From Trissonchulus latispiculum (lineage: Eukaryota; Nematoda; Enoplea; Enoplida; Ironidae), in the NCBI GenBank assembly GCA_030248195.1, contig JASAND010031911.1, positions 29,941 to 93,940 on the forward strand: DNA of 64,000 nucleotides. The letters run 5' to 3'. Made by a program: the position numbers and the translations under genes. Numbering within the stretch: the stretch's first letter is position 1; each line of letters starts with the position of its first letter. Positions 53,108 through 64,000 of the stretch are shown piece after piece. The notes beneath the pieces were generated by a model. The model was not told the origin of the DNA and did not search any database. It saw only the letters and a list, made by a program, of their open reading frames with translations.

Positions 53108-56100
53108 CTTCTAATAATTAGTTGTAATCGTTCATTAAAAGGGCACATTACAGTCAACTTACTTACCCACTCATAGCATTCACTGGCAGCGACTGAATGC
53201 ATGTCTTACAACAGCTGTATCGATACATTACCTGACACCTGGAAGATTTGAATATACAGAATGTACCAAAGTTCTCAACAGCAGCGGAGTGAAATACAGA
53301 AAAAGACAGAACGAAGGAAACTATAATTCCGGTCCGAAATATTCCGAAACATTCCGTTCTATTTTGCAACTAGCATTCATTGGTTCGGCAAGCATTACAC
53401 GCGATCTTTCGATTGCAATTTTACAATTGGTCTTTTCCAGATTACCTCTTCAGTGCTAAAATTTTTATTCCTGCTGGAGCAGGAATGTATAAAATGGAAA
53501 CTTGTATGATTAGTGTAGTGTGAGTCATTTCTCCATTCAGAAGCCCTATCTTCAACATAGGGCTAGCTTAGGTCAGATTTTTTTGCATTCTGATTATGCA
53601 AATTAGGTTTTAGAACCTATTTAAGCAGCAGAACTGAGAGCCGTCGCGCAGTCTTCGGCTGTCAGCAATCTCAACGGTTGCAGTTTTTTGAGCACCAGTG
53701 TAGCTTGGGAGCTACACAAAGGTGCATTAGGGAATTAGGTAAGGTACTAGCTTGTCCTGGACATCACAGTTTAGGCCGACATGGCAAGCATAGGCCTGCT
53801 TTTCCTGATGTGAGAAGTCAAGTGAAATAGTAAACTAAACATGGAGCTTCCAACAAAACAAATTTCGCAATTGAACAAAGAAAAGGTCTACAAAGGAATA
53901 TTGCCCCATTTGGGGCCTACTTGTTAAAACTTGAACAGGCGAGCAGAAATTTGGTGCGTGTATGCTTTCGGCCACGCTGAACTCAAATATATATTACAAA
54001 ATTTTTTGATTTCGCTGGATTTGATTTCAATGATATCAAGGCGAACCGAAAGATTTTTGAAAATTTTAATATTACAATTACATTAGAATTTTATTACAAA
54101 CAAAATTTCAGTAGAACCATCTATAGGCATTGCCTCCGCTTCTTTTACTTCTGATAATTTTGTTGAGGTAATCTTAACACCGTAATTACCTAAGCTCTAC
54201 TGTCATATATACCACCAACACAAATATCTACTCAGTCAGTAACGTGAACACATTAGTAAACATAGCATAGTTTCCCACCTTCACATTTCCCAGCCCAGAC
54301 AGATCACGTGACTTCATGATGAGATAAAATCTCATTACGCCTTCCTTACGTAAGTATAAGACTCCCAGTTAAAAGTTAAACTTAGTCAACCGGTTTCAAA
54401 TGATGCAACCAGCCTTCAGACTTACAGAGGTGATGATGAAACTTGTGAAGCAACAAACCCTCGTATTTCTAAACATGATATTTAAGTTGAACCTTTTAGT
54501 GTTAAAGATTTTTTGACTGAATTGTCTTCCACTCATCTTAGACTCGTTTGTTGTCTACAGTTTCCTTGATTGCATTTGTAGAGTATGTGCTCAATGTCCA
54601 CCCCTCTCCTGGCTGAACTCAACACCGAAACTATTTCCTCAAGAAAGGTCTACTGATGCTGAATTTTTATATACCACACTGAGTAATGAAATTTCTAGGG
54701 AAGAATTGCAGGCAGGTGAAACTTGAAAATCAGGTGTGCGAGTAGTATTCCATAAGTCGAGTTTGCAAATCGCTTCTCCGTTATGCTTACAATCGCTAAA
54801 TACCATGCAAGTACCTCATAGGAGTAATTCTAATTTTATTGTAAGTAAGGGACAGGCGCAGTAAGTAAATGTTTTTAGGACTAGCAAAAAAGTCGCAGGA
54901 TTACTGGCAACTTCTAACACGTTCCCGTTTGCACGTGCTAACAATACAACTACTTTGGTTATACATATACTGAGCTACTTGGTCGAATCTCATTCCCACC
55001 ATAAGTCAATACTATGTTTTCTAATAGTAAGTGTAGCCACTAACCAATCATACATAGATAGTAGAAAGACAGCGCCCTAACCTCGGACTGTTTGAGGATG
55101 AGACACCTGGAGACGTTGAACAAGAAAATAAACCCCTGGACAACGCATTGTCACAACTGCACTTGCTACAAAATTGTCACAACATTGTTCGTGTAACCAG
55201 TGACAAAACGTTAGGTACTACTGGCGACAACCATTAGGACGATGTCCGATTTCGTTGTGACAACGCAATAGTGAATCTAGCGCTGATTCTGTTGTAAGCA
55301 GCGTCGCTGCACACGGTCAAGACATATTCAGCATAAGTCAAGGCTGATTTTATTAAGTTTCCGTAACAAGCTTTCGTACGCATCAGTTCATCTACAGCAG
55401 AACACTAACCACAACGAGATCGTGGTAGATCAAGTCACCACAGATTCAACGGCAAGTGTGCATTGTCACGATCCATTGCCACGTGTAACTACTATGTACT
55501 TTACTACTACTATTACTTTACTCTGTTTGTCAGACTTGACAACGCTGGGAGGCAAATGTCGTTGCCAAGTGTACCCATTTGTTTTGGAATGAAATCTGGG
55601 TTGAACTAGATCCCAATCTTCACGGACTAGCCCATACCAAATCCCAAAATGTTTGATACACTGGGTTGCGCGCCGCGGTTCAGCGGCTAACCTTGGAACC
55701 GGGATCCTGAAGCTAGAGCTGGCCAAGATCCTAGGGTTCAACCTAGAACTGGATTCAACCCGGGTTGATCTCGGCCCAATTTTGATAACATCGGCCCGTG
55801 GAGGCAAAAGGTGTAAGGTTCCTAGGTGATCCGGATGAATGGATGTAAAAGTTGCTTATATATTCTTTGCTGACATTGGGCAACGTCTTCCATATATTCT
55901 TTGAGGAATATATAATAGAGAATCTGTGTAGCAATCTAAGCTATTGTTGATCAATCATTCAGTCGTGCAAACAATTAATCCAAAACTAATTGCACTCCTG
56001 CAGGCTTCAATCAGTTTTGCTCAATTCTTAATAGTGATCATAACTGGCTAATTTCATTCTTCAAAGCCAGTTTTACACGTTCGGTCGTGAGTGGAAATTT

Positions 56101-56760
56101 GCTCTTTCGGGAGTTGAAATTAGCGAAACTAAACTTCGCAAAAGGAAACTAATGAATGTAGGTGCTCTTGTGAATGCAAAATGTAGGCTGAGCTGAAATT
56201 CACGTGAAAAGTTTCATAGTTCTCAATTTTCAATTGACTGACAATGAATTTTACCTGCCAGGTTTTGTAAAAAGTAAATTTTCCAGAACAAATTAATCTT
56301 TCATTCTGCGCTACAGTTAATTGGACTGACCTAGTCCTAACTGGAGTCAGATCATCTATACCGAAACGGCATTTTTTGCAATCTGCAAAACTGCGGATCC
56401 TTTTGCATGCTAATTGCCTTTTCTTGCACATCGTGTCTGTCACATGATCTATTAAATCATCCTTTCTCGGTGTTGTCTACTCCGTTCGTCTCACCCGGAT
56501 TGCATCAGCGAAACAAGTTTCGTCCTAAAAAGCGCTAAATATAAACTTTTATGACAGGGAAAAGTTTTGTAAATATTTCAAATAGTTTTTCATCAGACGC
56601 TTCCCCTTTTGAGTAGGTGTGGCACACTGTAGCAATGTTGCAGCAAATGCTGAAACGGTCCTCTTACTACTGTATTCACTACTTATTACTCAGTATGGCC
56701 CGTTGTAGCAGCTTTTTTTGTTTTCTGGGGGGTCTTCTTCTTTGGCATTTTCATAAGGAG
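53108..56760. other. Intergenic stretch, no gene recognised
   Basis: No frame with a recognisable domain or splice pattern. It holds the hairpin-headed repeat at 53461, a GAAATTTGGTGCGTGTATG stretch at 53945 resembling part of the 49953 MITE, and GATCC/GGTT-rich DNA at 55680-55790. Minus-strand frames at 55466-55807 and 56129-56443 are not supported. Confidence 0.5.
53461..53500 (+). repeat. Hairpin-headed repeat, copy 3
   Basis: TTTTTATTCCTGCTGGAGCA, then GGAATGTATAAAATGGAAAC. ATTCCTGCT/AGCAGGAAT forms a perfect 9-bp stem around GG at 53467-53486. It is followed 70 bases on by CCTATCTTCAACATAGGG, which resembles CCTATCTTCAACACATG after copy 1. Confidence 0.6.
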
Positions 56761-56765
56761 GTGAC

Positions 56766-57340
56766 TGAAACCCGAATCGGGATCAGGATCCATTTCAGGA
56801 TCAGGATCTGGTGTCAAAGACTGGATCATTCTCAGGATCCGGTTTCTAACTTCAGGATCCGGCTCAGGGGTTGATCCTGAGTTAAAGATATGGTGTCTAA
56901 AAGCAGGATCCGGTTCAGGAACGGCTTATATTACGTCAGAATCGGTTTCAGGGTCAGTTTGTAACTTCAGTATCCGGCTATATGCTGGATCCTGAGTTCA
57001 GGATAGGGTGTCTAAGAGCAGGATCCGGTTCAGGATCGTTTTCGGGATCGGTTAGTTAAGACAGAGTTATCTGAAGATTGAAGTGAAATAAGTTAGTTTT
57101 CATGTCGTCATTCCAAATCTTGTTGTCACTTTTAAGCTTCATCTAGTTTGAGACTGATTCTAGACTCAAGCCTAAGGCTGACGTCTTATGCCGATCTGAA
57201 ATGGATCCTGTTTTCAAAACACTCGGTCTTAACCCGGGATCCACTCTTAACCCGATCATGAACTTTTAAGCCGATCCTGAAATAGTTCATACTTTTATTC
57301 ACCCGATCCTGATCCTGATCCTGAAATAGATGCGGATCAT
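56766..57340. repeat. Degenerate GGATC(A/C)GG repeat with inverted halves
   Basis: Left half: many GGATCAGGATC and GGATCCGGTTCAGGATC variants up to about 57050. Right half: the inverse CCGATCCTGATCCTGATCC near 57302-57325. An old inverted-repeat element or a diverged satellite would both fit. Confidence 0.55.
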
Positions 57341-57773
57341 AATGCCGATGTTGGCTTTACGCCCTTCCTTCTGGTAATACCTCTTATAGAATTGAGTGGG
57401 GTTGCAGAAGCTGGCCAAAAACAAGCTAACTGTTTCTGCAAGAAAAGATCCAATCAAAATAATTTTAAACAAAATTTTAAGCAAATTATCTTTTACAGCT
57501 TAGCAATTTGTTAGAAAATGGTAGTTCAGTATTCTGTGGATTTATATAGTTCAATGACTGTAAGGGCCTGTCGCATTGCCAATCAGACTGCATAAATTGA
57601 AGCCCCGTTTGGCCGAAAAGTCGGGCAAGAAAGGTGGTTTAGTCTTTGCTCGGAAACATTTTATCCCATCGAGAAAGGTCAGAGGTGCATCAACCCGGAC
57701 TGAAAGTACAGAATTGAACCAATCTCTTTCGCTCAGCAGTTAGACGTGCTACCACTGTAAGGGAAGCAGGCAT

Positions 57774-57995
57774 GGGAAGGATTGATAAGCCTGTAACGGG
57801 AGTTCAGCTGATGGCCCTCTGGTGTAGTTGGTTAGCATGTCTGTTCCGGAGTCAGAAGGGCCGTGGTTCGAAACCCGGCTGGGCCAATTCTTTACTTTCA
57901 ATGGCGAGTAAAAAACTGAATCCCAATCTTCCTTCTCTCTTCTACATAGGTCCTGGTTTCGTGGGTGCGAGGGTGCCTGACGCCTTCCGTTAGGG
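57774..57995 (+). mobile_element. tRNA-derived SINE, family 1
   Basis: GGAAGGATTGATAAGCCTG, GGAGTTCAGCTGATGGCCC, A-box TGGTGTAGTTGGTTAGCATG, B-box GTGGTTCGAAACCCGGC, GGGCCAATTCTTTACTTTCA and a tail with GGTCCTGGTTTCGTGGGTGC. The best preserved family 1 copy; its A and B boxes look intact enough to be a polymerase III promoter. Confidence 0.8.
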
Positions 57996-58014
57996 CTTGT
58001 CCTTGGTTTTTTTC

Positions 58015-58080
58015 CTGATCCGCCAGCCCTGATAGAAGCGCTACACCACTACACCACAGAGCCGTCGCCTGAGCTTTAAT
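58015..58080 (-). repeat. tRNA-like SINE fragment
   Basis: Minus strand CTGTGGTGTAGTGGTGTAGC is an A-box region; the B-box half is missing. It abuts the family 1 SINE tail. Confidence 0.45.
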
Positions 58081-59908
58081 AGCAGGCTTATGTCCGATTC
58101 CCTAACAGGATTTTCTGGTCGTAACACCGTTAATTTCAGGAGAACTATGGTTTTATTCCGTTTAGAATGGAATTACTGTTTAATGCATTCCCCTCTAGTA
58201 AATGCGAAGTTTTGGAATCCACGTGCTACAGTAACAAAATTTCACATGTTGATTGCAGTGGTCGTTTTTGTGTGGCGCACTGCAATTTGTGCGTTTTTTC
58301 TGAAAAGTTTGAACTAAAAATACAATTTTCATCAGACAGAAATTAATGTTACTGTCTAGCGCAGGCTGCACGCTTTTCTTAAATTCCATACTGAAAACAA
58401 CAAGTATACTATATTTTGTGTCAAACAAGAGTGCCCCTGCTTAAGATTCTGTGGCAGAGATGGAACCGCCTCACTTCGTCTGGTCCCGATTTCTCGGTTT
58501 TACCTAAAATTTGAAAACCCTTGAAAATATTTTTATCCAGAGTAGTGCCACAAATAACGCCAACCTACTCATGGTCAGCTGAGCAGGACAAGTGACAGCT
58601 AAGCTTGCAGGAAATCTATCACTGCACAATTTTCCTAATTCCGAACCACAGGTCACGTACGATTCCTTTTTGCGCCAAAATTTTTTCAAACTTTGCTCAA
58701 ATTGTTTTCTCCAGCTCAGCTAACAGCCAACAGAAGTTGCGTAAAAGTGGAACGTTTAAGGTTCAACTTTATCGTATCAGGAACTGTAGAAACGGATTGT
58801 TTTTACTGCTACATACGAACAAACTTTCTAAGCGGCTTAGCAGAAAAAAGTTTCGGTAGTTAACGGAATTTGAACGCAAAGTGTCAACTTTTTGGGAGCG
58901 CTTCAGAAATCAGTCACTGGCGTCAATCACGCCCGCTGCATGACGAACAGCGCGCACGCTGATAACGAATTGTGACACTCTAAAATAAACCGTGTTAGCT
59001 TAGTGTTAAAATGATTACTGTTTTGGTACAGTTTCTGGGGGTTTCATTCACGTTTTTATTCGGTTTTTTGCTACAAAGAGCGCGTGTGCGTGCAATAAAA
59101 TAAGGATTTTCATGTAAATGATTTGCAATAGTCGGCAATAACCAAGATTCGGGTTATTGCTTTTTCACCTGAACCTGGAAATACGTCAAAACCTGACTCA
59201 TAGCGACTTTTGGATTTGTTTTTTGTTTTCAAAATTGTTGACATTGGCCTAAAATCTGACCAAAAGATGTAGGTAGCAACCGGACTTGAATCGTCTGCCG
59301 ATTTAAAGGAAATATTTCAGTTCTTTGAAATCAGGAACGAGTGTTTTTTCGACATTTTCCATTCACTTTTACTGCTCTTCGTCATATAGTCAGATTACGA
59401 CAAGGCTAGATTCATTGAAAATGTTGCACAGACTTTGTTTGCAGAACCATAAACTACCTACGATATTTCTGCGAGAAATCTCCCCCTGTGAGCCCATAAA
59501 ATGGGCGTTTTAATTAAATCTCCAAGGACAAAAATGGCATTTGAAGCAGCTCTATATCCTTAGTCAGCTTAAAAGGCGTCAGAAAGACAGTAAAAATTTT
59601 TAGCTCACTTTTTTATTTGTTTTCTTATTGTCTACCACCCACCTTCGGACAATATAAAGACAATCAACCTGTCGTGTGCCCTGTAAAATATTTAAGACGG
59701 TGATTCGGTGATTCAGAAATTCTTTGCTTATCTTGACTACCAAATTTAGCCACTTTTGGTTGAACTTTGCCTGTCTCTTGCATATTTCAGTCTTGTCAGC
59801 CTTGATACTGGCATTATCTTACGGTGGTGAAAAATACTACTGAATTGGGTTTCTGAACTTGGTGCCTTTTTTGCGATTTTTTTGTGATTTTTTAATTGGA
59901 TCTGAGCT
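58081..59908. other. Upstream region of the GPA2-like gene, nothing else recognised
   Basis: Short frames only, none with a domain or matching splice sites. A partner beta-subunit (GPB5) gene was looked for here on both strands and not seen. Confidence 0.4.
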
Positions 59909-62401
59909 ATGAATCCTCGACCTTTGTATCAAACTCTGCCGATAGCCGGTCTATTGGTACAGTACAGTATTGCCATGGTTGTGCGAAGATCGGACAACAG
60001 TCGGCCGCTTGGAAGCACTGCTACCGGTTAGTAATTAGAATTTTTAAAATCAATCACTTTTTAATTAATAGATAATTAATTAGTAATGGCTGAGCACCAG
60101 TTCAAGGGGGACGGCATTCTTGGTCAGATCGAGTGATCTTCTACTTTTGCTGATTTTTGTTTTGTCCACTCGGAGAAAAAACTGGGCGTCAGTGTGTGTC
60201 AGCACCTGTTGCAAAAAATTGAATTCCCGGTGGGGACTGAACCAACGACCTTTCACTTTACCAGCGGATGTTTTGACACCTAAGCCAGGGGAAATCATAA
60301 AAACAGTGAAAGTGTGCTAATGTTGACTAAATTATAAAGACAATAATAAATGAAATTGAAATTAATTTTTAATTTTTTAAACAGCAATTCCTCCAAGACC
60401 TTTGAGCTAAGTTTCTTGAATTTTCATGGCAATAATACCTCATATTGACAGCTTGTTATGTTGACACCGTGGAAACCTCATAAATTCTTGTTTAGCTGTT
60501 TCCAGACTTTCTTCTAGTTTTGATAATCACCATTTATTTGCTGGCTCTCAGTAAAAAAACCGCATCTTTCAAAACAACAGGTTCCGAAACATTTCAAAAA
60601 GATTGCCTTAAAAGAGATGAAGCTGACATTATCATGCCTCATGTACAAAATTTTGTTCTCCGTTCCTCGTTTTGATTTTAACTATCATCTTCCAAATTTC
60701 CAACTGAGCTCAACCACGGAAAAAGCGCGAAATTAAGCCTCAGTGACTGAGATTTCGTTAATCCTGTTACGGAAAACTACAAAATCACACTCGCTCTGGA
60801 GCGTTCCTATTGCATCACCCAGTATCCAATATTTGCGAGTTGCCACTGATTTCATGTTCAAATTTCTTTACTTCATTCTAACACTTTTCATTTCTGTGCT
60901 AATTAGCAAAACTGTAATTAATCGGTTTTTTCCTTCAATTGTGTCATTGTTTCGCCACGAGCAGCGATAAGAAATGAAGTCTTGGCGCCAGTGATTTCGC
61001 TCAGTCACGCCCGCTATCAGCGGTCATGTCTTTGTGTATAAAAATAGGCTTGCTCGTATCCTGTTCTTGAATTTTTGAACTGATAAAGTTACGTACTACG
61101 GCTATTCTAGTGCGAGCAAACAGTAACTAGGCTATGACAAAGTTAACCCTAAAAAATCGCTAGACACTGTCATGCGAGCCAACCTATTGTATTTTTTGCA
61201 TATCACAAATTGTGATTGCTTTACTGCGGCAAAAATGTCCGACGACAATTTTAAAGTGCAACATAAGTTGCAGTTATCTTGTTGCATTACGCTCAGTGAA
61301 CTTTCGACTTGCCGAGATAAAGTGAACGTTTCAGATATTTTAGTATATATCATGCACTTAAAAAGCAGGGAAGTTTTAACCTTAATCAACTTTTTATGGA
61401 TATTTTGATATCATCTATTAAGTAGTTAAACTCAGTATATTAGCTTTACCCAGTGGCTTATCCTGCTTTCCGTTTGTTTTCATTGCCATATTCTACTTGA
61501 AATTGTCTCTATTAAGAAATTAAAATAAAATATTAAAGATGAAAAAATTTAAAACATTGAAAAAATTAAAAATGGACTTAAAAGTAACATTGGAACGTTC
61601 TATACAATATAAATTTTACATGAATATTTTTGAATATCGTCCATTAAATTCGTCTAATACCTACCTACATTGAAGTAGGAATCCAGCAATTTCTATCCGA
61701 TTTCTGCTTGTTTTCCTTGCCTTAATGCTTCTACATTTTCTGTTTTCTCGTTTCAGCTTATGATCTGGAACTAAGCTATCCCGGCTGCAGTCCCCGAGTG
61801 GTGACGGCCAAAGGGTGCCGGGGCTACTGCAATTCCTGGTCCTTTCCCTCCTCCAGTGAAACGCTCAAACTTAATCCTAACCACAAGATCACCACGGAAG
61901 GCCTCTGCTCCCGGGGCGTGGAAGAATCTGCAATTACTGTAAGCAACTGACCTGCAATTTAGTACGTAGGCTCGCAGTTTGCATCAGTGCAAAAGTTGTA
62001 GAAGTAGTAGTAGTAGTAGTTTAATCAACCAACCAAAGAATACGTAGCAACGCATAATATTACAATTTAGCATATAAATGACAAAACAAAAAAGTGGTTA
62101 TAGACGCATCATTGCACAATATTGTAGGTTGTAGAAGTAGTAGAAGTATTACACAAATGTCCAGGAAGATATATTCTGCAGCAATACGTGGGAATAAATT
62201 TGTTTTAACAGTCTTGACATCAAAATGGTATTCAGATTTTTTAATATTTATTAAACACACTCTTTACATTTATTTATTATTTATTCATTTCTTGTTTTTT
62301 AGGTTGATATGTATTTAGTCTGTGAGGGTGGCCGAACTCAATCAATTCCTGTGAAAAGCTATCAAACATGTACTTGTGACGAATGTTTGGAATCACTGTA
62401 A
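59909..62401 (+). CDS. GPA2: Glycoprotein hormone alpha-2-like cystine-knot subunit (132 aa, 3 exons)
   Basis: Exons 59909-60026, 61757-61938 and 62303-62401 join in phases 1 and 0 and sum to 399 bases including the TAA. Residues 1-24 look like a signal peptide, then a short basic stretch. The rest is a C-terminal cystine-knot domain: P-G-C50, the knot signature C60-R-G-Y-C64, an F-P-S motif (69-71), N-H-K-I-T-T, C90, V-C107 and the closing C123-T-C125-D-E-C128. The order F-P-S, then C-x-C-D-x-C near the end, is that of GPA2 (thyrostimulin alpha; FLR-2 in nematodes) rather than bursicon, which ends C-x-C-R-P-C. It would be secreted, pair with a GPB5-type beta subunit and act on an LGR receptor. 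Only eight cysteines are present: the usual adjacent pair is a single C90. No N-glycosylation site was noticed. Confidence 0.78.
60180..60300 (-). repeat. tRNA-like SINE fragment in GPA2 intron 1
   Basis: Minus strand: CCCCTGGCTTAGGTGTCAAA and a B-box GTTGGTTCAGTCCCCACCGG at tRNA spacing. Confidence 0.45.
61995..62150 (+). repeat. (GTA)n-type microsatellite patches
   Basis: GTAGAAGTAGTAGTAGTAGT at about 61998 and GTAGAAGTAGTAGAAGTATT at 62130, in GPA2 intron 2. The short unit between them may be an insertion with duplicated edges. Confidence 0.6.
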
Positions 62402-64000
62402 CATTTATTGTTTCTATGTACTGTGTAAATACTGTAGTTCTGTTGCCTTAGCACAAAAATGTTTAGCCTAGATGAACTATATTTTGTTAAGACTGAAGCA
62501 GCTATTTTTAAATTAGAAAATTTATATTCAGACCCTGCAGGCATAAAGGTTAAATTTCGAAAACAGTAGAATCGACACGAAGATCAGGCTGTTCGTCAAG
62601 AGATATATATTTCGGTCTAAACGGCTAACTTTAAAACTTCTCTACTCCTACCGAAAAGTCGCTCAAATCCGAATTCGACATTATATTGACTAACTAATGT
62701 CCTGTTCAATATTTCCCAGCCGCCTTAGCGTAATCAGTGGTCCTGTTCTGGGAATAGTATCAGCTTTAGTTACAATTTTTACTAAACGAATTTTACAGAT
62801 CTATTAGTCAGGGTGAGCGTTAGTTGAGGTAGCTCCGCTCATTCTCGGCACAGCTTCCTCCCACAAAGAGCAGCTCTGCTCCTCTTTGGGTACTGTGGAA
62901 TAATCCTGGAATTCTATCGATACGGCGAAGGTTCGAATTTCATCTAATTTCTTGAAAAGCAGACGGTCAAGTCAGAGTAGGTGGTTGCGCCAACCGGCAC
63001 AGACTAAAGCTGCTTCAGTTTTCATTGTTATCATTCCCCCCCGACAAATTGCGATGATAAATGTGAAATTTTGCCTACACCATTTAAAACTAATTTGGTT
63101 TTTCAAAAATCGATAGATATTTCCAGTTTGATTGAGTCGTTGCCGACTATTATTTGGAGATTTGTTTTCTTTCAGAATATCAATTTTTGAGTACAGATTT
63201 TTTCGACAGAAAAACAAGCGTTCCAGAAGGAACTCAAAATATCACATTTGTCAGAGCAGCTTTTGACATGTACGGTCCAAAGCTTTACTGTATTATTCAC
63301 ATGTAATGCATTTAATAAATGATATGCTGGTTTATCTTTTATATAGTAGAATATATGTTTTGGGTAGAAAGACGTTTCCAGTTCTGAAACTCTGAAAAAT
63401 ATCTGCTTTATCCCGAGTTCCTTCCCTTTTTAAGGTGCTGGTATCGTTTACCGTATTTTGAAGGCTAACTTTACAGCAAATAATCCCAATGACCTAAAAC
63501 TTCGCTTAACGACCTTACTGCCGTTCCCAATCATGCTGATAGAACTTTTAATCGTGTATGAAAAATTTTTATTTTGACCAAAATTTGACGAAAAATGATT
63601 ATGCTGAGTTTTTCAATTTAAGTGGTTTTCTAAATTTTTTATCCATTATTAATATAAGTAGACACAACCCAGACTAGAAACAGCAAAAAATAAAAAATTT
63701 TAAAGTTTTTGGTTTTTAAGCTCGAACCAGACTACTTTCGGTGAGCGGACAGCGTGCAAATATATCTACTGCTACGAAAAATTAAAATTAACAGAAATTG
63801 CCATTTGTTTCTTTTAATATCACTTATTCATGCATATTTAATGACTGTGGATATCTTGCAGCTTAAAGTAACCCATAATAGCAATATTCTGACGTATTCT
63901 TGGCGTGAACAGTGCCGGGGGGGAGTAAAATTACGAAAATGGGGGGAGTACAAATGAAATAACGTTATTTGTCCCAACCGCAATTTCCAAAGCGTCTGTA
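62402..64000. other. Region after the GPA2-like gene, nothing recognised
   Basis: Contains the likely 3' UTR. No frame with a domain or credible exon. A tRNA-like GTGGTTGCGCCAACCGGC remnant lies near 62980. Confidence 0.4.

Noticed and set aside
31124..60300. Calling the tRNA-like segments functional tRNA genes
   Set aside because: Most lack a full cloverleaf, have degenerate anticodon arms and carry SINE flanks shared between copies.

Overview
The window is nuclear DNA of an invertebrate animal. Genes are split by GT-AG introns of about 0.1 to 5 kb, base composition is AT-rich, and the DNA is full of tRNA-derived SINEs, MITE-like inverted repeats, microsatellites and a non-LTR retrotransposon. 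A GRD-type Cys-loop receptor subunit, an SLC17 transporter and a GPA2-like glycoprotein hormone point to a protostome, probably an ecdysozoan (arthropod or tardigrade grade). The exact lineage cannot be fixed from sequence alone.

Layout. 0-2 kb: a small secreted Cys-rich peptide gene, with the 3' end of a tandem paralog at the left edge. 4.36-8.80 kb: a 4.4 kb foldback transposon with 1.6 kb inverted arms and a 9-bp target duplication. 8.8-17.4 kb: a repeat-dominated block holding a decayed LTR-element gag (minus strand), a decayed unrecognised coding region (plus strand) and several MITEs. 19.18-28.80 kb: an 11-exon SLC17 (VGLUT/sialin-type) transporter lacking only its first exon, with four or more mobile insertions and a tandem array in its introns. 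33.4 kb: a candidate 47-residue single-pass membrane microprotein. 37.64-53.08 kb: a complete 11-exon, 503-residue Cys-loop receptor subunit. Its sixth intron holds an intronless secreted class-3 lipase on the opposite strand (42.41-43.54 kb). Its seventh holds a nearly intact CR1-like retrotransposon, also on the opposite strand (45.2-49.2 kb). 53.1-59.9 kb: no gene recognised, only repeats. 59.91-62.40 kb: a three-exon cystine-knot hormone subunit resembling GPA2.

The genes do not form a pathway. Three could belong to neural or endocrine signalling (vesicular-type transporter, inhibitory receptor subunit, glycoprotein hormone alpha), but eukaryotic gene neighbourhood is weak evidence for shared function. 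The exon models rest on matching intron phases, splice dinucleotides and continuous family motifs. The receptor model sums to 1,512 coding bases and the GPA2 model to 399, both exactly divisible by three and ending in a stop.
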